Assembly: GCA_001970855.1 (NCBI GenBank)
Contig: LSSN01003115.1
Location: forward strand, 1-10,978
DNA from: Smittium culicis
Lineage: Eukaryota; Kickxellomycota; Harpellomycetes; Harpellales; Legeriomycetaceae
DNA length: 10,978 bases
Reading direction: 5' to 3'
Shown in pieces: positions 1-7,233 of the stretch. The notes under the pieces are model-generated. The model was given only the letters and a program-made list of their open reading frames with translations, was not told the origin of the DNA and made no database searches. The position numbers and the translations under genes are program-made. Numbering within the stretch: position 1 is the stretch's first letter; each line of letters starts with the position of its first letter.

Positions 1-654
1 AAAAATAACATTGGACTAGAAATTAGCGAATATAAATCTGCGCCAACTTGGCTATCTGGGATAGTCTCTGGGCGCACCAAAAATAGTGATAAATTCGAGC
101 TTTTGGTCACAAATGTGCACTTCCCAAACGCAGGAATTCGCAAAAAGCGAGCGATTTCCGAGCTTTTTGACAACTATAAAAATTTCAATAAAAAATTTAA
201 AAAGCAAATACTGCTGGGGGACTACAATATGGACACCCCGGCATCAAAAAAGTTTACTCTGAAGCTTGGAACTGGGTTCCAACATGCAAAAGTGACCAAC
301 TCGACTGGGTCGAGGTATAATAAGAACACTGTGGGCCGAATGATCGACCACATATACTATGCCGGGATTAACAGCCGCCCAAACTGGTGCACAGCGAACC
401 GGTTTTTAGACCTCTCGGACCACATGCCGATCGCAGCGCAGTGGAATTTGGACGCTCTCGAGGTACCGGCGAAAAAATCAAAAATTAACGCGAAAAAATT
501 ATTATTGGCTGAAAATAATTTTGTCAGTCATAACCGATTTACAGTGCTAGCCGATACAGAAATGGGCCTAAATGAGCTTTGCGCTGGCCTAATCGACACT
601 GTTTGGGATCAATCTGCTCGGCTCGGTGCACTGGATGCACCATCGAAATTATAA
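1..654 (+). pseudogene. LINE endonuclease domain (AP-endonuclease-like), partial, broken
   Basis: Frame 1 is open from the first base to the TAA at 652-654 and has no start codon, because the protein begins upstream. The translation has the late motifs of the exonuclease-endonuclease-phosphatase fold used by LINEs to nick the target: GDYNMD near 220-237, IDHIYY near 343-360 and SDHMPI near 418-435. These supply metal-binding and catalytic Asp, Asn and His residues. The early Asn and Glu motifs would lie before the window. After the endonuclease the frame continues about 65 codons and then ends abruptly. The following coding signal is in frame 3, so a frameshift is likely between about 620 and 700. 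The domain itself looks intact where visible, so the damage lies in the linker. Confidence 0.88.
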
Positions 655-866
655 AAACAGTGCTTTCGAAGATCACCATCAAAAAAATAAAAAAGCGACG
701 AAAAAAATTCCGAAAATTAACGAAGAATAATTGCCCAATCAGCGAATACATCAATATCAAATCGAGTGAAAATCGATCAATTAAGGCCGATAGAAAAGCC
801 CAGCACGATAAAAGTATAAAAAAAATCGCCGATCAGATTATGAACAACGATTCGAAATCCTATTGG
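655..866 (+). pseudogene. LINE ORF2 linker segment, frame-shifted (frame 3)
   Basis: Frame 3 carries a strongly basic Lys/Arg-rich stretch followed by a segment ending in SKSYW, the kind of linker between endonuclease and reverse transcriptase in LINE ORF2. It ends at TAA 873-875, directly after the point where frame 2 takes over. At 861-872 the text reads Tyr-Trp in frame 3 and Asp-Cys-Ile-Lys in frame 2, overlapping in a way that fits loss of a single G after TGG at 864-866. This pinpoints one lesion. The upstream junction to frame 1 is less clear. There is no reason to think this piece is translated on its own. Confidence 0.7.
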
Positions 867-2503
867 ATTGTATAAAATCTTACACTGGGAAATCGTTCCA
901 AAGCATCGCCGATGGCCCAGTGTACGATAAATATAAAAATTTTACTACTGAAAAACATGAAAAAATAAAAATCTGGACAAGTCATTTTGGAGATCTAGCC
1001 AAAGACGCTACTGGAAACAGCCGATGTTCCAATAAGTGGGAAAATGTTATTAATACGGACACTGACTATTACCCAGAATGCGATAACACCAAAATATGGT
1101 CGGAAATCATTGATGCACTTGCAGATACACCAAATAACAAAACCCCGGGAGCTGACGGTGTACCATCTGAGGTATGGAAACTGGTGATGACCGAGCCACC
1201 ACCCACATCTTCACTAGCAAAATTAATTCATAAAATCATCAACCTAATGTATGACTCTGGGTATATTACCCAGTGCCTATAAACATCAGTGGTGGTCCCG
1301 GTACCTAAAAAAGGTGACCTGAAGGATCCCGATAACTACCGAGGGATATCACTGATCCCAACACTGGTGAAACTGGTGGCCAAAATTGTGGCCGCCAAAC
1401 TCACCAAAATCGATGCTAAATACCAAATATTGGTAAAAGAGCAAGCTTGATTCAGAAATTTCGAGGAGTGTGTGGGCCAAGCGACCACTCTATACGAAAT
1501 AGTCCGCCAGCGTAAAATTCAAAACAAGGAAACATGGCTGTGCTATATCGACTATAGCAAGGCCTACGACCGGGTCCCCCACATGGCCCTACTGCATAAA
1601 CTGCGATCAGTGGGCATTGGGGGAAAACTTCTCAATATGATCAAGGGCATGTATGATGCCCCGAAAATCGCAGTTAGAGTTGGAAATGAAGTTTCCAACC
1701 CCACCGAATACCTCTGTGGAGTGCGGCAAGGGTGCCCAGCCTCGCCGATACTCTTGGATTTTTACATCAACAATATATTCAAGGACGTACGAGGTGTGCG
1801 GGTTTCTGGGCTCACCTCACGCATACCAGTACTACTGATTGCCGACGATGCTATGCTATTGGCTGAATCATCAGCCGATTTACAAGCCGCACTGAACACC
1901 ATAACCGAATGGTCGGACACTTGGGAAATGGCTGTGAATGCCTCCAAGTGCGGGATAATGACGATAAGCGGGGAGTTGACTACTGATATGACCCTGCGTG
2001 GCCAAAAAGTCAACTTCAACAGCCAGTACTCCTACTTGGGCTATATTATGAATAGCAATTGGGATGTATCTGGGACGATCAAAAAAAACAATAACATGTT
2101 CAAGAAGGCTAAATACGCTGCGTACAGTTTCCTGAGACGGTCTGATGTGCTCACAGCACTAAAAATAAAGCTCATCAATTCGGTACTGATGCCGATTGGA
2201 TGCTACGGTGAGGAGAAATTTTGCAAGAGCGAAGCCAGATGCAAGCTCATACAGATGTAAATAGTCAAGGCGATCCAACTGGTAGCTAACTTCGGAAAAT
2301 CAGCGGTCATGGTGCGCATCAGAGACGAACTGGACATAACCTATGTGCTCATGCGCACCAGGACAGCCCGTGAGCGTGCATACCATAAATGGCCAACATC
2401 AAAAACATGGATCGCCGACCTCATCAAGGCACCGATGAAGGCCAGGATGGCTACCTGGGTGACCGGGAGTACCCGGTGGATCAAAAAAATTCTTATGAGA
2501 TAA
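863..2503 (+). pseudogene. LINE reverse transcriptase domain with in-frame stops
   Basis: Frame 2 reads through the finger, palm and thumb parts of a LINE reverse transcriptase. Visible motifs are KTPGADGVPSEVWK (about 1139-1180), VPKKGD...NYRGISL (about 1300-1350), motif A YIDYSKAYD (about 1544-1570) with its catalytic Asp, motif B GVRQGCPASP (about 1719-1748), motif C IADD (1838-1849) with both catalytic Asp codons, and the YLGY-type motif near 2033. Stops interrupt it at 1280 (TAA), 1448 (TGA) and 2258 (TAA), with a final TAA at 2501. The TGA sits in the usually conserved EQAGFR-type motif where Gly is expected, consistent with a GGA-to-TGA change. Motif C has Ile where most LINEs have Phe or Tyr. 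The stretch after 2258 continues in the same frame and resembles the post-RT region, without a recognisable domain. Confidence 0.9.
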
Positions 2504-2547
2504 TTATGGGCTATCCAAACTCCTATCATGCATTAAAATCTTCTAGC

Positions 2548-2563
2548 AAAAAAAATTTTTTTT
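2548..2563. repeat. A8T8 palindrome at the presumed LINE 3' edge
   Basis: Eight A residues are followed directly by eight T residues, a perfect 16-bp palindrome. It lies 45 bp after the last LINE stop codon and just before a GC-richer structured stretch. The A run could be what remains of a short poly(A) tail. The tract could equally be unrelated AT-rich sequence. Confidence 0.7.
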
Positions 2564-2568
2564 CCCGC

Positions 2569-2624
2569 CTGCTACAGCTTTTATGCTTTTGAAACGTAGA
2601 TCTCATACTTTCAAGCTGTAGCAG
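2569..2624. repeat. 12-bp perfect inverted repeat (stem-loop), 32-nt loop
   Basis: CTGCTACAGCTT at 2569-2580 is the exact reverse complement of AAGCTGTAGCAG at 2613-2624. The match stops cleanly at both ends. A perfect 12-bp arm with mixed base composition is unlikely by chance in this AT-rich DNA. It could be an RNA stem-loop in the LINE 3' UTR, a foldback remnant, or part of a structured RNA with the two hairpins that follow. Confidence 0.75.
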
Positions 2625-2641
2625 ATGGAGAATTCGACTAT

Positions 2642-2676
2642 TATCGACGATCAGAGGATTCTTACCTGATCCGATA
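2642..2676. repeat. Bulged hairpin, 11 bp
   Basis: TATCG (2642-2646) plus GATCAG (2649-2654) pair with CTGATC (2666-2671) plus CGATA (2672-2676). This leaves a 2-nt AC bulge on the left arm and an 11-nt loop. It lies 17 nt after the 12-bp inverted repeat, in the same GC-richer tract. Confidence 0.6.
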
Positions 2677-2716
2677 AGTTATATATATAATTCCACTATT
2701 AAATCTCAGTGCGGCG

Positions 2717-2732
2717 CGATTGAAGTTAATCG
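2717..2732. repeat. Short hairpin, 5 bp with 6-nt loop
   Basis: CGATT at 2717-2721 and AATCG at 2728-2732 form a perfect stem around GAAGTT. It is short enough to occur by chance and is listed only because it is the third pairing element within 165 bp, in a local GC-rich patch (GCGGCGCG at 2711-2718). Confidence 0.35.
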
Positions 2733-3696
2733 GAGAAATGACTCGTGAGAGGTAGAGCTTTTTCCATCTTTGTTGTAGAATTAAGGTGGTAATTCAGAAA
2801 AGATTTATGAAATGGAGATAACCAAATTAATGGTTGGAATTCATGTTTTTAGATCTCTTATACTAAAAATTGTATTTTATTTATCAATCTATTCGGACCA
2901 ATAACCAGTGGTTATGTGGCTTTTAGAACAGTAGAAAGGTTACCGATTGAATTTTCATTTTATATTAGTTTTTTTGTACTTAAGATTTATTTTTATTAAT
3001 CTCATTGTATAAAAAAAATTTAAAAAGTGATTAAATTTACAAGTTTTAAATTATGATAGAGAGAAATTATTTAATCTTTTACAATTTTAAGTTTTAAATA
3101 AATAAAAAAATTCATTCGGATTCTTGAATTACTAATTCAACTGATTCCTAAACTTTTAAAATTAAGTGATAATTATTTATACTGAATACACCAACCATAT
3201 CACCGAATTTATTTATTTACTAGTTTTTATAATTGAAAATAACTCTATATGTAAAAAAAATTATGAAAAACTATAATAAAGAAAATATCTTAACTCCGTG
3301 ATACCGATGCTAGAATAAAAAGATTTTGAGCTTCATTAATTGCAACTATTTTGAAATTAATCTTAATTTTCAAGCTCTGGGATAAATAAATTCTCTATCA
3401 ATAAAAGGCAGTAGCTTGTATCTAAAATGTGTTTATAAGTAAGGACTAAAAATACATTGAATATTTAGTTTTTCTCGTTCTTGAACCCATCTTTATTTAA
3501 TTAAACCAAAGCAATTTCGATAGTATCGCGAGATAGTAATACATTTTTCTATTGCTCAGCTAAATATAATTTTTTTTTTTTTTTATTTAATCGAATTTAT
3601 TTATAATAGAAAATTATAAACAGTATAAAGTAAAGAATGCGATATAATAAAATTATAATTAAAGTATAAAATTGAGAAAAGAGAGGATAAGATTAG
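2733..3696. other. AT-rich gene-poor spacer
   Basis: No coding signal, tRNA or recognisable repeat family is seen on either strand. The longest ATG-initiated reading frame I noticed is 30 codons (2812-2904, +), with no family resemblance. The tract is dominated by A/T runs, including a T15 run at 3570-3584. A small palindrome-like CGATA-G-TATCG lies near 3516-3526. It separates the dead LINE from the GC island at 3700. Confidence 0.6.
3570..3584. repeat. T15 homopolymer tract
   Basis: Fifteen consecutive T residues lie in the spacer. Read on the minus strand this is an A15 run, which could be an old poly(A) tail of a minus-strand retrocopy. No such copy is visible beside it, so simple tract expansion is the plain reading. 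Confidence 0.8.
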
Positions 3697-3699
3697 AGA

Positions 3700-3867
3700 T
3701 ATCAGCTGTTGCTGAACACTAATTTTCACCCAGGCTCTATTGAGAACCATTTGGTTCTTATAGCTAGCCAGGATTCTCTTTTCTTGGTATGTTTAAAGTC
3801 TATAATAATTTTCTGCTGTAAGTCGTCTTTCCACCGGTTGAATAAGCCTTCGCCAGGTATGTTTAAG
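3700..3867. ncRNA. Candidate structured RNA locus (GC island), strand unknown
   Basis: G+C rises to about 40% between much poorer flanks. Two hairpins are visible: TCAGC-TGTT-GCTGA (3702-3715), and a long imperfect stem at 3730-3772. In the latter, AGAACC (3743-3748) pairs with GGTTCT (3753-3758) around an ATTT loop and pairing continues outward to about 17 bp. It has a bulged T at 3740, a bulged CT at 3764-3765 and an A-A mismatch at 3732/3770. GGTATGTTTAA occurs at 3786-3796 and again at 3856-3866, exactly 70 nt apart. GC islands in AT-rich non-coding DNA often mark structured RNAs, but I recognise no known family. One frame (+, 3698-3880) is open for about 60 codons without an early ATG, so a decayed exon is an alternative, as the 11-mer also resembles a splice donor. 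Confidence 0.3.
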
Positions 3868-4340
3868 CTAAATATAATTTAATGCAAAGTCAATTTTAAA
3901 ATTAACTCTTATTTACAATAAACCATTCATAGAAAAAAATAAAATCAAGAAAATAAGTGTGGTTTTATAATTGGACGACAAGATAATTTTAACGACGTTA
4001 ATTGACCAGATCTTGTATGTTAGAATCTGACCCTGGATAATAGCGTTATTGAGCGTTGATTGGATATTTCAATTATTCAAAATAAACTCATCAATTGATA
4101 TACTCAATAAATTTATCAAAAACTATAAAAACGTTTGATCGCAATTATTAATAAGTATATATTCGCATTTAGAAAATATATTCTCCTTGTTTTTTTAATT
4201 TTTATTTTATTATATATAATACATAATATTCATCACTTATTAATGATGCTATATATTTTAAGTAAATATAATATAGTATAGTATATTATTCTCAATTCTC
4301 CAATCCTTCAACAAACGCTGCTTGCCGGAATCTTAATGCC
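3868..4340. other. AT-rich upstream region of the F-box gene
   Basis: No gene is seen. The stretch includes long A/T runs and TATATA-like strings near 4212-4275. The last 50 bp before the start codon at 4341 are pyrimidine-rich (TTCTCAATTCTCCAATCC), as is common in fungal 5' leaders. The promoter of the F-box gene presumably lies here, but no specific factor site is identified. Confidence 0.5.
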
Positions 4341-6820
4341 ATGGAAAGCAAGATCGAGGAGTTATATTTGGCAGGAATGCGAAGCTTGAAAGCTAAAAAA
4401 TTCCAAGAAGCTTCCAAAATATTTACAAAGGTACCTATAGATTCTAGTATATCTAAATAAATTTCTTTAAATAAAAAAATTTTTTTTCATGTTCTTGGAG
4501 TTAAGGCGATTGAAACTTGTAAAAAATCTGCTGAAGCTCACAAACTATACGAGAGTAGAGCTATTTCATTACTTAATTTAGGCAAGTACGAAGATGCTTT
4601 AAAAGACTCACAAAAAGCTTTATTTATGAATCCAAAATCATCTATGGTAATGTTTATTTTTTTTGAACACATATTTTTGGCAAAACTTTAATTTATTAAT
4701 TTAAAAATATTTAAAAAAATATAATACACAGACGTATCTTCTTTCTGCAAAAGCTCTCTTACTGCTAAAAAGGCCCATAAATGCGATTTCTGTTTTACGT
4801 TCTGGAATCAATAATAGTAATAAATCAGATGCAAAATATAAAGTAATCTTGCTTTTTAAAACAACTTTAAAATATTCACAATAAATCTAATTTATCATTC
4901 GAGAATACTATCTAATCAAAAAACTTAAAAATAGAAATTAATTGAAATGCAAGATGCGCTTGCTTCAAAAAATAATAAAACAAATAAAAATAATAATAAA
5001 AATAAGGTATTTTATAGTTTCCCATTTTTTTAAATGGATTAATAGCTAATGCTGAATAATTTTGTTTATTTTTTTTATAGAGAATTGATCCGCTTTTATA
5101 CTTGCCATGTGAAATATTTGACATCATCATTAGCTATCTTAGCCTTAAGGACGTATATAGAATTTCTAGTGTTTGCACACTGTGGAAAACTTATATTGAT
5201 AGCAATAAACTACTTTGGAGAAACCTTGACTACTCAAAAAAATCTTCTTATGAACCATTCAATCACTTTGAAAATTTATATAGTAGATCTAATAGCCGAT
5301 TACTTGATAAAAAAATTTCTGAATTTGGGAATAGTACTTGTATTAAGTCTAATTCGAACTGTAGTCATAACTGTTCTATTTTATTCGATCAAGGAAGGTT
5401 GTACAGCAACAAAAAGATTTCCAGTAGATCTCATCCTATATCAGAAAAGCTAATATTAAGAGGAATAGCAAATTCTCGCGAGCAGCTTCTTTCTATATCG
5501 ATTCCTGACGCTAGAAACGTTACCAAAAAACTTTTCACTGAAATTCTATCAAGGTCTAGGCCTAGGCTTCAAAAAATATCATTAAGTTGTTTAAAACCTC
5601 CATTAATACCTCCTTTATTATCTCCTTTAGTTTCAAGTTTGGCCCAAACCAACCACCTAACAAGTTTATGTATTTCATACAATCCTATATTGACGTCTAA
5701 AATGGTTATAGAAATCGCCAAAAATTGTACTCAAATCAGTAGCCTAGACTTATCCTGTTGCTCAAATGTCGACTGGCTATCGATCATTTCACAATTCAAT
5801 TTAAACCCACCAGATAGTTTTTTCCCAAATCTCGAGAATTTATTCATTAACGATCAGCTAGAGAGTTTTATTCTGATTTGTACTCCTGAGTCAAGATTAG
5901 TAAATTCGTTTAAAAAACTTTCTACGTTATCCATATCTTGGAATTCAATGAGAAGGAAGCTTTTCTTCCCTGGATCATACATCCCTCTATCTAAGGCAGT
6001 TCCCAATTCATATAGAAACTACAAAATCAATTTTTCTCTTTTCCCAAACATAAAGCATATATGTTTAGATGGCCATTTTGATATATACACTCCTATTTTT
6101 TCAAACTTTCAAAATAGCGAAAGCAATGAATTGATTATTCCTGAGTGGTGTGTATTTTCTTGTGGTTTTTCTTCAAAATTAGACAATAGAGCGTTCATAT
6201 CGCTAATTTCGGCGTCACAAAATTTAAAAGTTTTAGACGTATCATGGGCAAACAAGCTAGATTCTGAGTCTGTTTATCATTTGTTAAGTTTGGAAATGGC
6301 GCAATTAAATACCTTGAATATATCTGGCTGTTTGGGCTTTTCGGTAGAAGATCTAATTCGAATGTCAAAAAAGTTCAATGCTTTATCGTACATCGACTTT
6401 TCGTATACGAATTGCGACACTGTAGTGGCGAGCGAGATGGTTTCTATGGTGACAAGAAGCCTGGAGACGCTGATATTGGACGGAACAAGTGTAGGCGATT
6501 CAGGCATAGCCAAACTTGTAGCCAAAATTGTCGAAATTTCGCCCAAGTGTTACGACTGCAACAGCTTGATAAGCCCATCGAAGAGCATGTGCAAGTGCAT
6601 TGTTTTGCAACCAGCGAACAAAAGAAGCAGTGACGGGGCGAAAACTGCGCCAAAAAAGACCGAGAGTTTCAAAGTGCATCGCAATTATAGCAGCGCGCAG
6701 TACCCCAGGCTGAAACTGATTTCGCTGAATAAGTGTAACCAGATATCACTTGAAGTCGTGAATTCGATCAGGGAAATTCTGCAGCCATTGAGCGTCGAAA
6801 TCCGGTTTTTTTTCAATTAG
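4341..6820 (+). CDS. TPR / F-box / leucine-rich-repeat protein, Dia2/Pof3-like SCF subunit
   Basis: Five exons are supported: 4341-4430, 4506-4646, 4732-4842, 4935-5006 and 5081-6820, giving 717 residues. All four introns (75, 85, 92 and 74 nt) are phase 0, with donors GTACCT, GTAATG, GTAATC and GTATTT. Exons 1-3 encode about three tetratricopeptide repeats (residues 1-115), exon 4 a Lys/Asn-rich linker, and exon 5 an F-box (about 141-188, starting DPLLYLPCEIFD) followed by leucine-rich repeats to the C-terminus. This order and length match budding-yeast Dia2 and fission-yeast Pof3. In that family the F-box binds Skp1, the TPRs tether the ligase to replication forks, and the SCF(Dia2) ligase ubiquitylates Mcm7 to unload the CMG helicase. 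That role is inferred here from architecture. The ATG at 4341 begins directly at the first TPR; an ATG at 4336 soon hits a stop. The first acceptor is AAG, less usual but required by frame. Confidence 0.88.
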
Positions 6821-7233
6821 GAAGAATATCTTTTATTAGCAGGTGCCTTCAAAAAATAATAATTTTTATTTTACTTTATTTTTTTTTATTAATGGATTTT
6901 ATTTATAGAGAGATAAAATATATAAAACAAAAAATTAATACAGCAAAGACGTAAGAGTAAGTAGGGTTAAAAAAAAAATAAATAAGGGAAAGAACAGGCT
7001 CATAAGTAGTTGGACAATAATGATACTTTTCCCTTATTTTTATGTACGCTAGATAAAAAAATAATAGCGACTAGCGCAGTAAAAATATCATTAAAAAAGA
7101 TACAAGAAAGAAACAAAGTAAAGCCGAGGTGTTCAGCAGTAGTTTTTTAGGTGATGAATATAGAGTAGCTTGTGGGAGTTGAGGGTGGATGGCCACTGAA
7201 GCAAATCGGCCAAAATACATATAAATAAAATTT
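6821..7233. other. Shared 3' region of convergent genes
   Basis: This is the 413 bp between the stop of the F-box gene (+) and the stop of rad21 (-). It is AT-rich with several A and T runs. It should contain polyadenylation and termination signals for both genes. The only clear structure is the inverted repeat at 6980-7039. No additional gene is supported. Confidence 0.7.
6980..7039. terminator. 12-bp inverted repeat between convergent genes, possible 3'-end structure
   Basis: AAATAAGGGAAA at 6980-6991 is the exact reverse complement of TTTCCCTTATTT at 7028-7039, separated by 36 nt, with one further G-T wobble possible on the loop side. It sits in the middle of the convergent intergenic region, where a hairpin would form in the 3' end of transcripts from either strand. 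A role in termination or 3' processing is inference. Eukaryotic termination does not need such a stem. Confidence 0.4.

Larger units (their letters stand above)
1..2555 (+). mobile_element. Decayed non-LTR (LINE) retrotransposon, 5' end outside window
   Basis: The segment carries, in order, an apurinic-type endonuclease domain, a basic linker and a reverse transcriptase domain, the layout of ORF2 in LINE elements that copy themselves by target-primed reverse transcription. Reading requires three frames (frame 1, then 3, then 2) and passes stops at 652, 1280, 1448, 2258 and 2501, so this copy cannot make its protein. I see no RNase H domain or CCHC knuckle downstream of the RT, so the clade (L1-like, Tad-like or other) stays open. 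G+C reaches about 57% in the RT (1681-1740) against about 15% in the flank (3001-3060). CpG is frequent, which argues against repeat-induced C-to-T mutation. The 3' limit is set at the A8 run (2548-2555) as a possible short poly(A) tail; that edge is inferred. Target-site duplications cannot be tested because the 5' end is missing. Confidence 0.9.

Noticed and set aside
579..875. Open frame beginning MRWPNRHC on + strand as a separate gene
   Set aside because: Only its basic second half carries sense as the LINE linker. The first half overlaps the endonuclease frame out of phase.
2389..2592. A 67-codon + strand frame over the LINE tail
   Set aside because: It is out of frame with the RT remnant and runs into the A8T8 tract; it is a shadow of the LINE.
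2640..2690. TPP-riboswitch-like string ACCTGATCCGATAA
   Set aside because: The conserved downstream AGCG...AGGGA part and the upstream CTGAGA element are missing, and the string is accounted for by the local hairpin.
2705..2735. A 9-mer shared with U4 snRNA (GGCGCGATT)
   Set aside because: The rest of the U4 5' end (the region that pairs with U6) and the Sm site are absent; a 9-nt match alone is likely chance.
3788..3868. U1 snRNA-like 5' end on the minus strand (ACATACCTGGCGAAGG)
   Set aside because: It differs from the conserved ACUUACCU at one key position, no Sm site of the AAUUUUUGG type follows, and the expected U1 stem-loops are not evident. The same 11-mer occurs twice, which suggests a repeat.
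4336..4389. Alternative start ATG at 4336 for the F-box gene
   Set aside because: The frame reaches TGA after about 17 codons and does not encode the TPR sequence.
5049..5453. A 134-codon + strand frame overlapping the F-box exon
   Set aside because: It is out of frame with a clear F-box and leucine-rich repeats. Its hydrophobic appearance follows from reading T-rich codons in the wrong phase.
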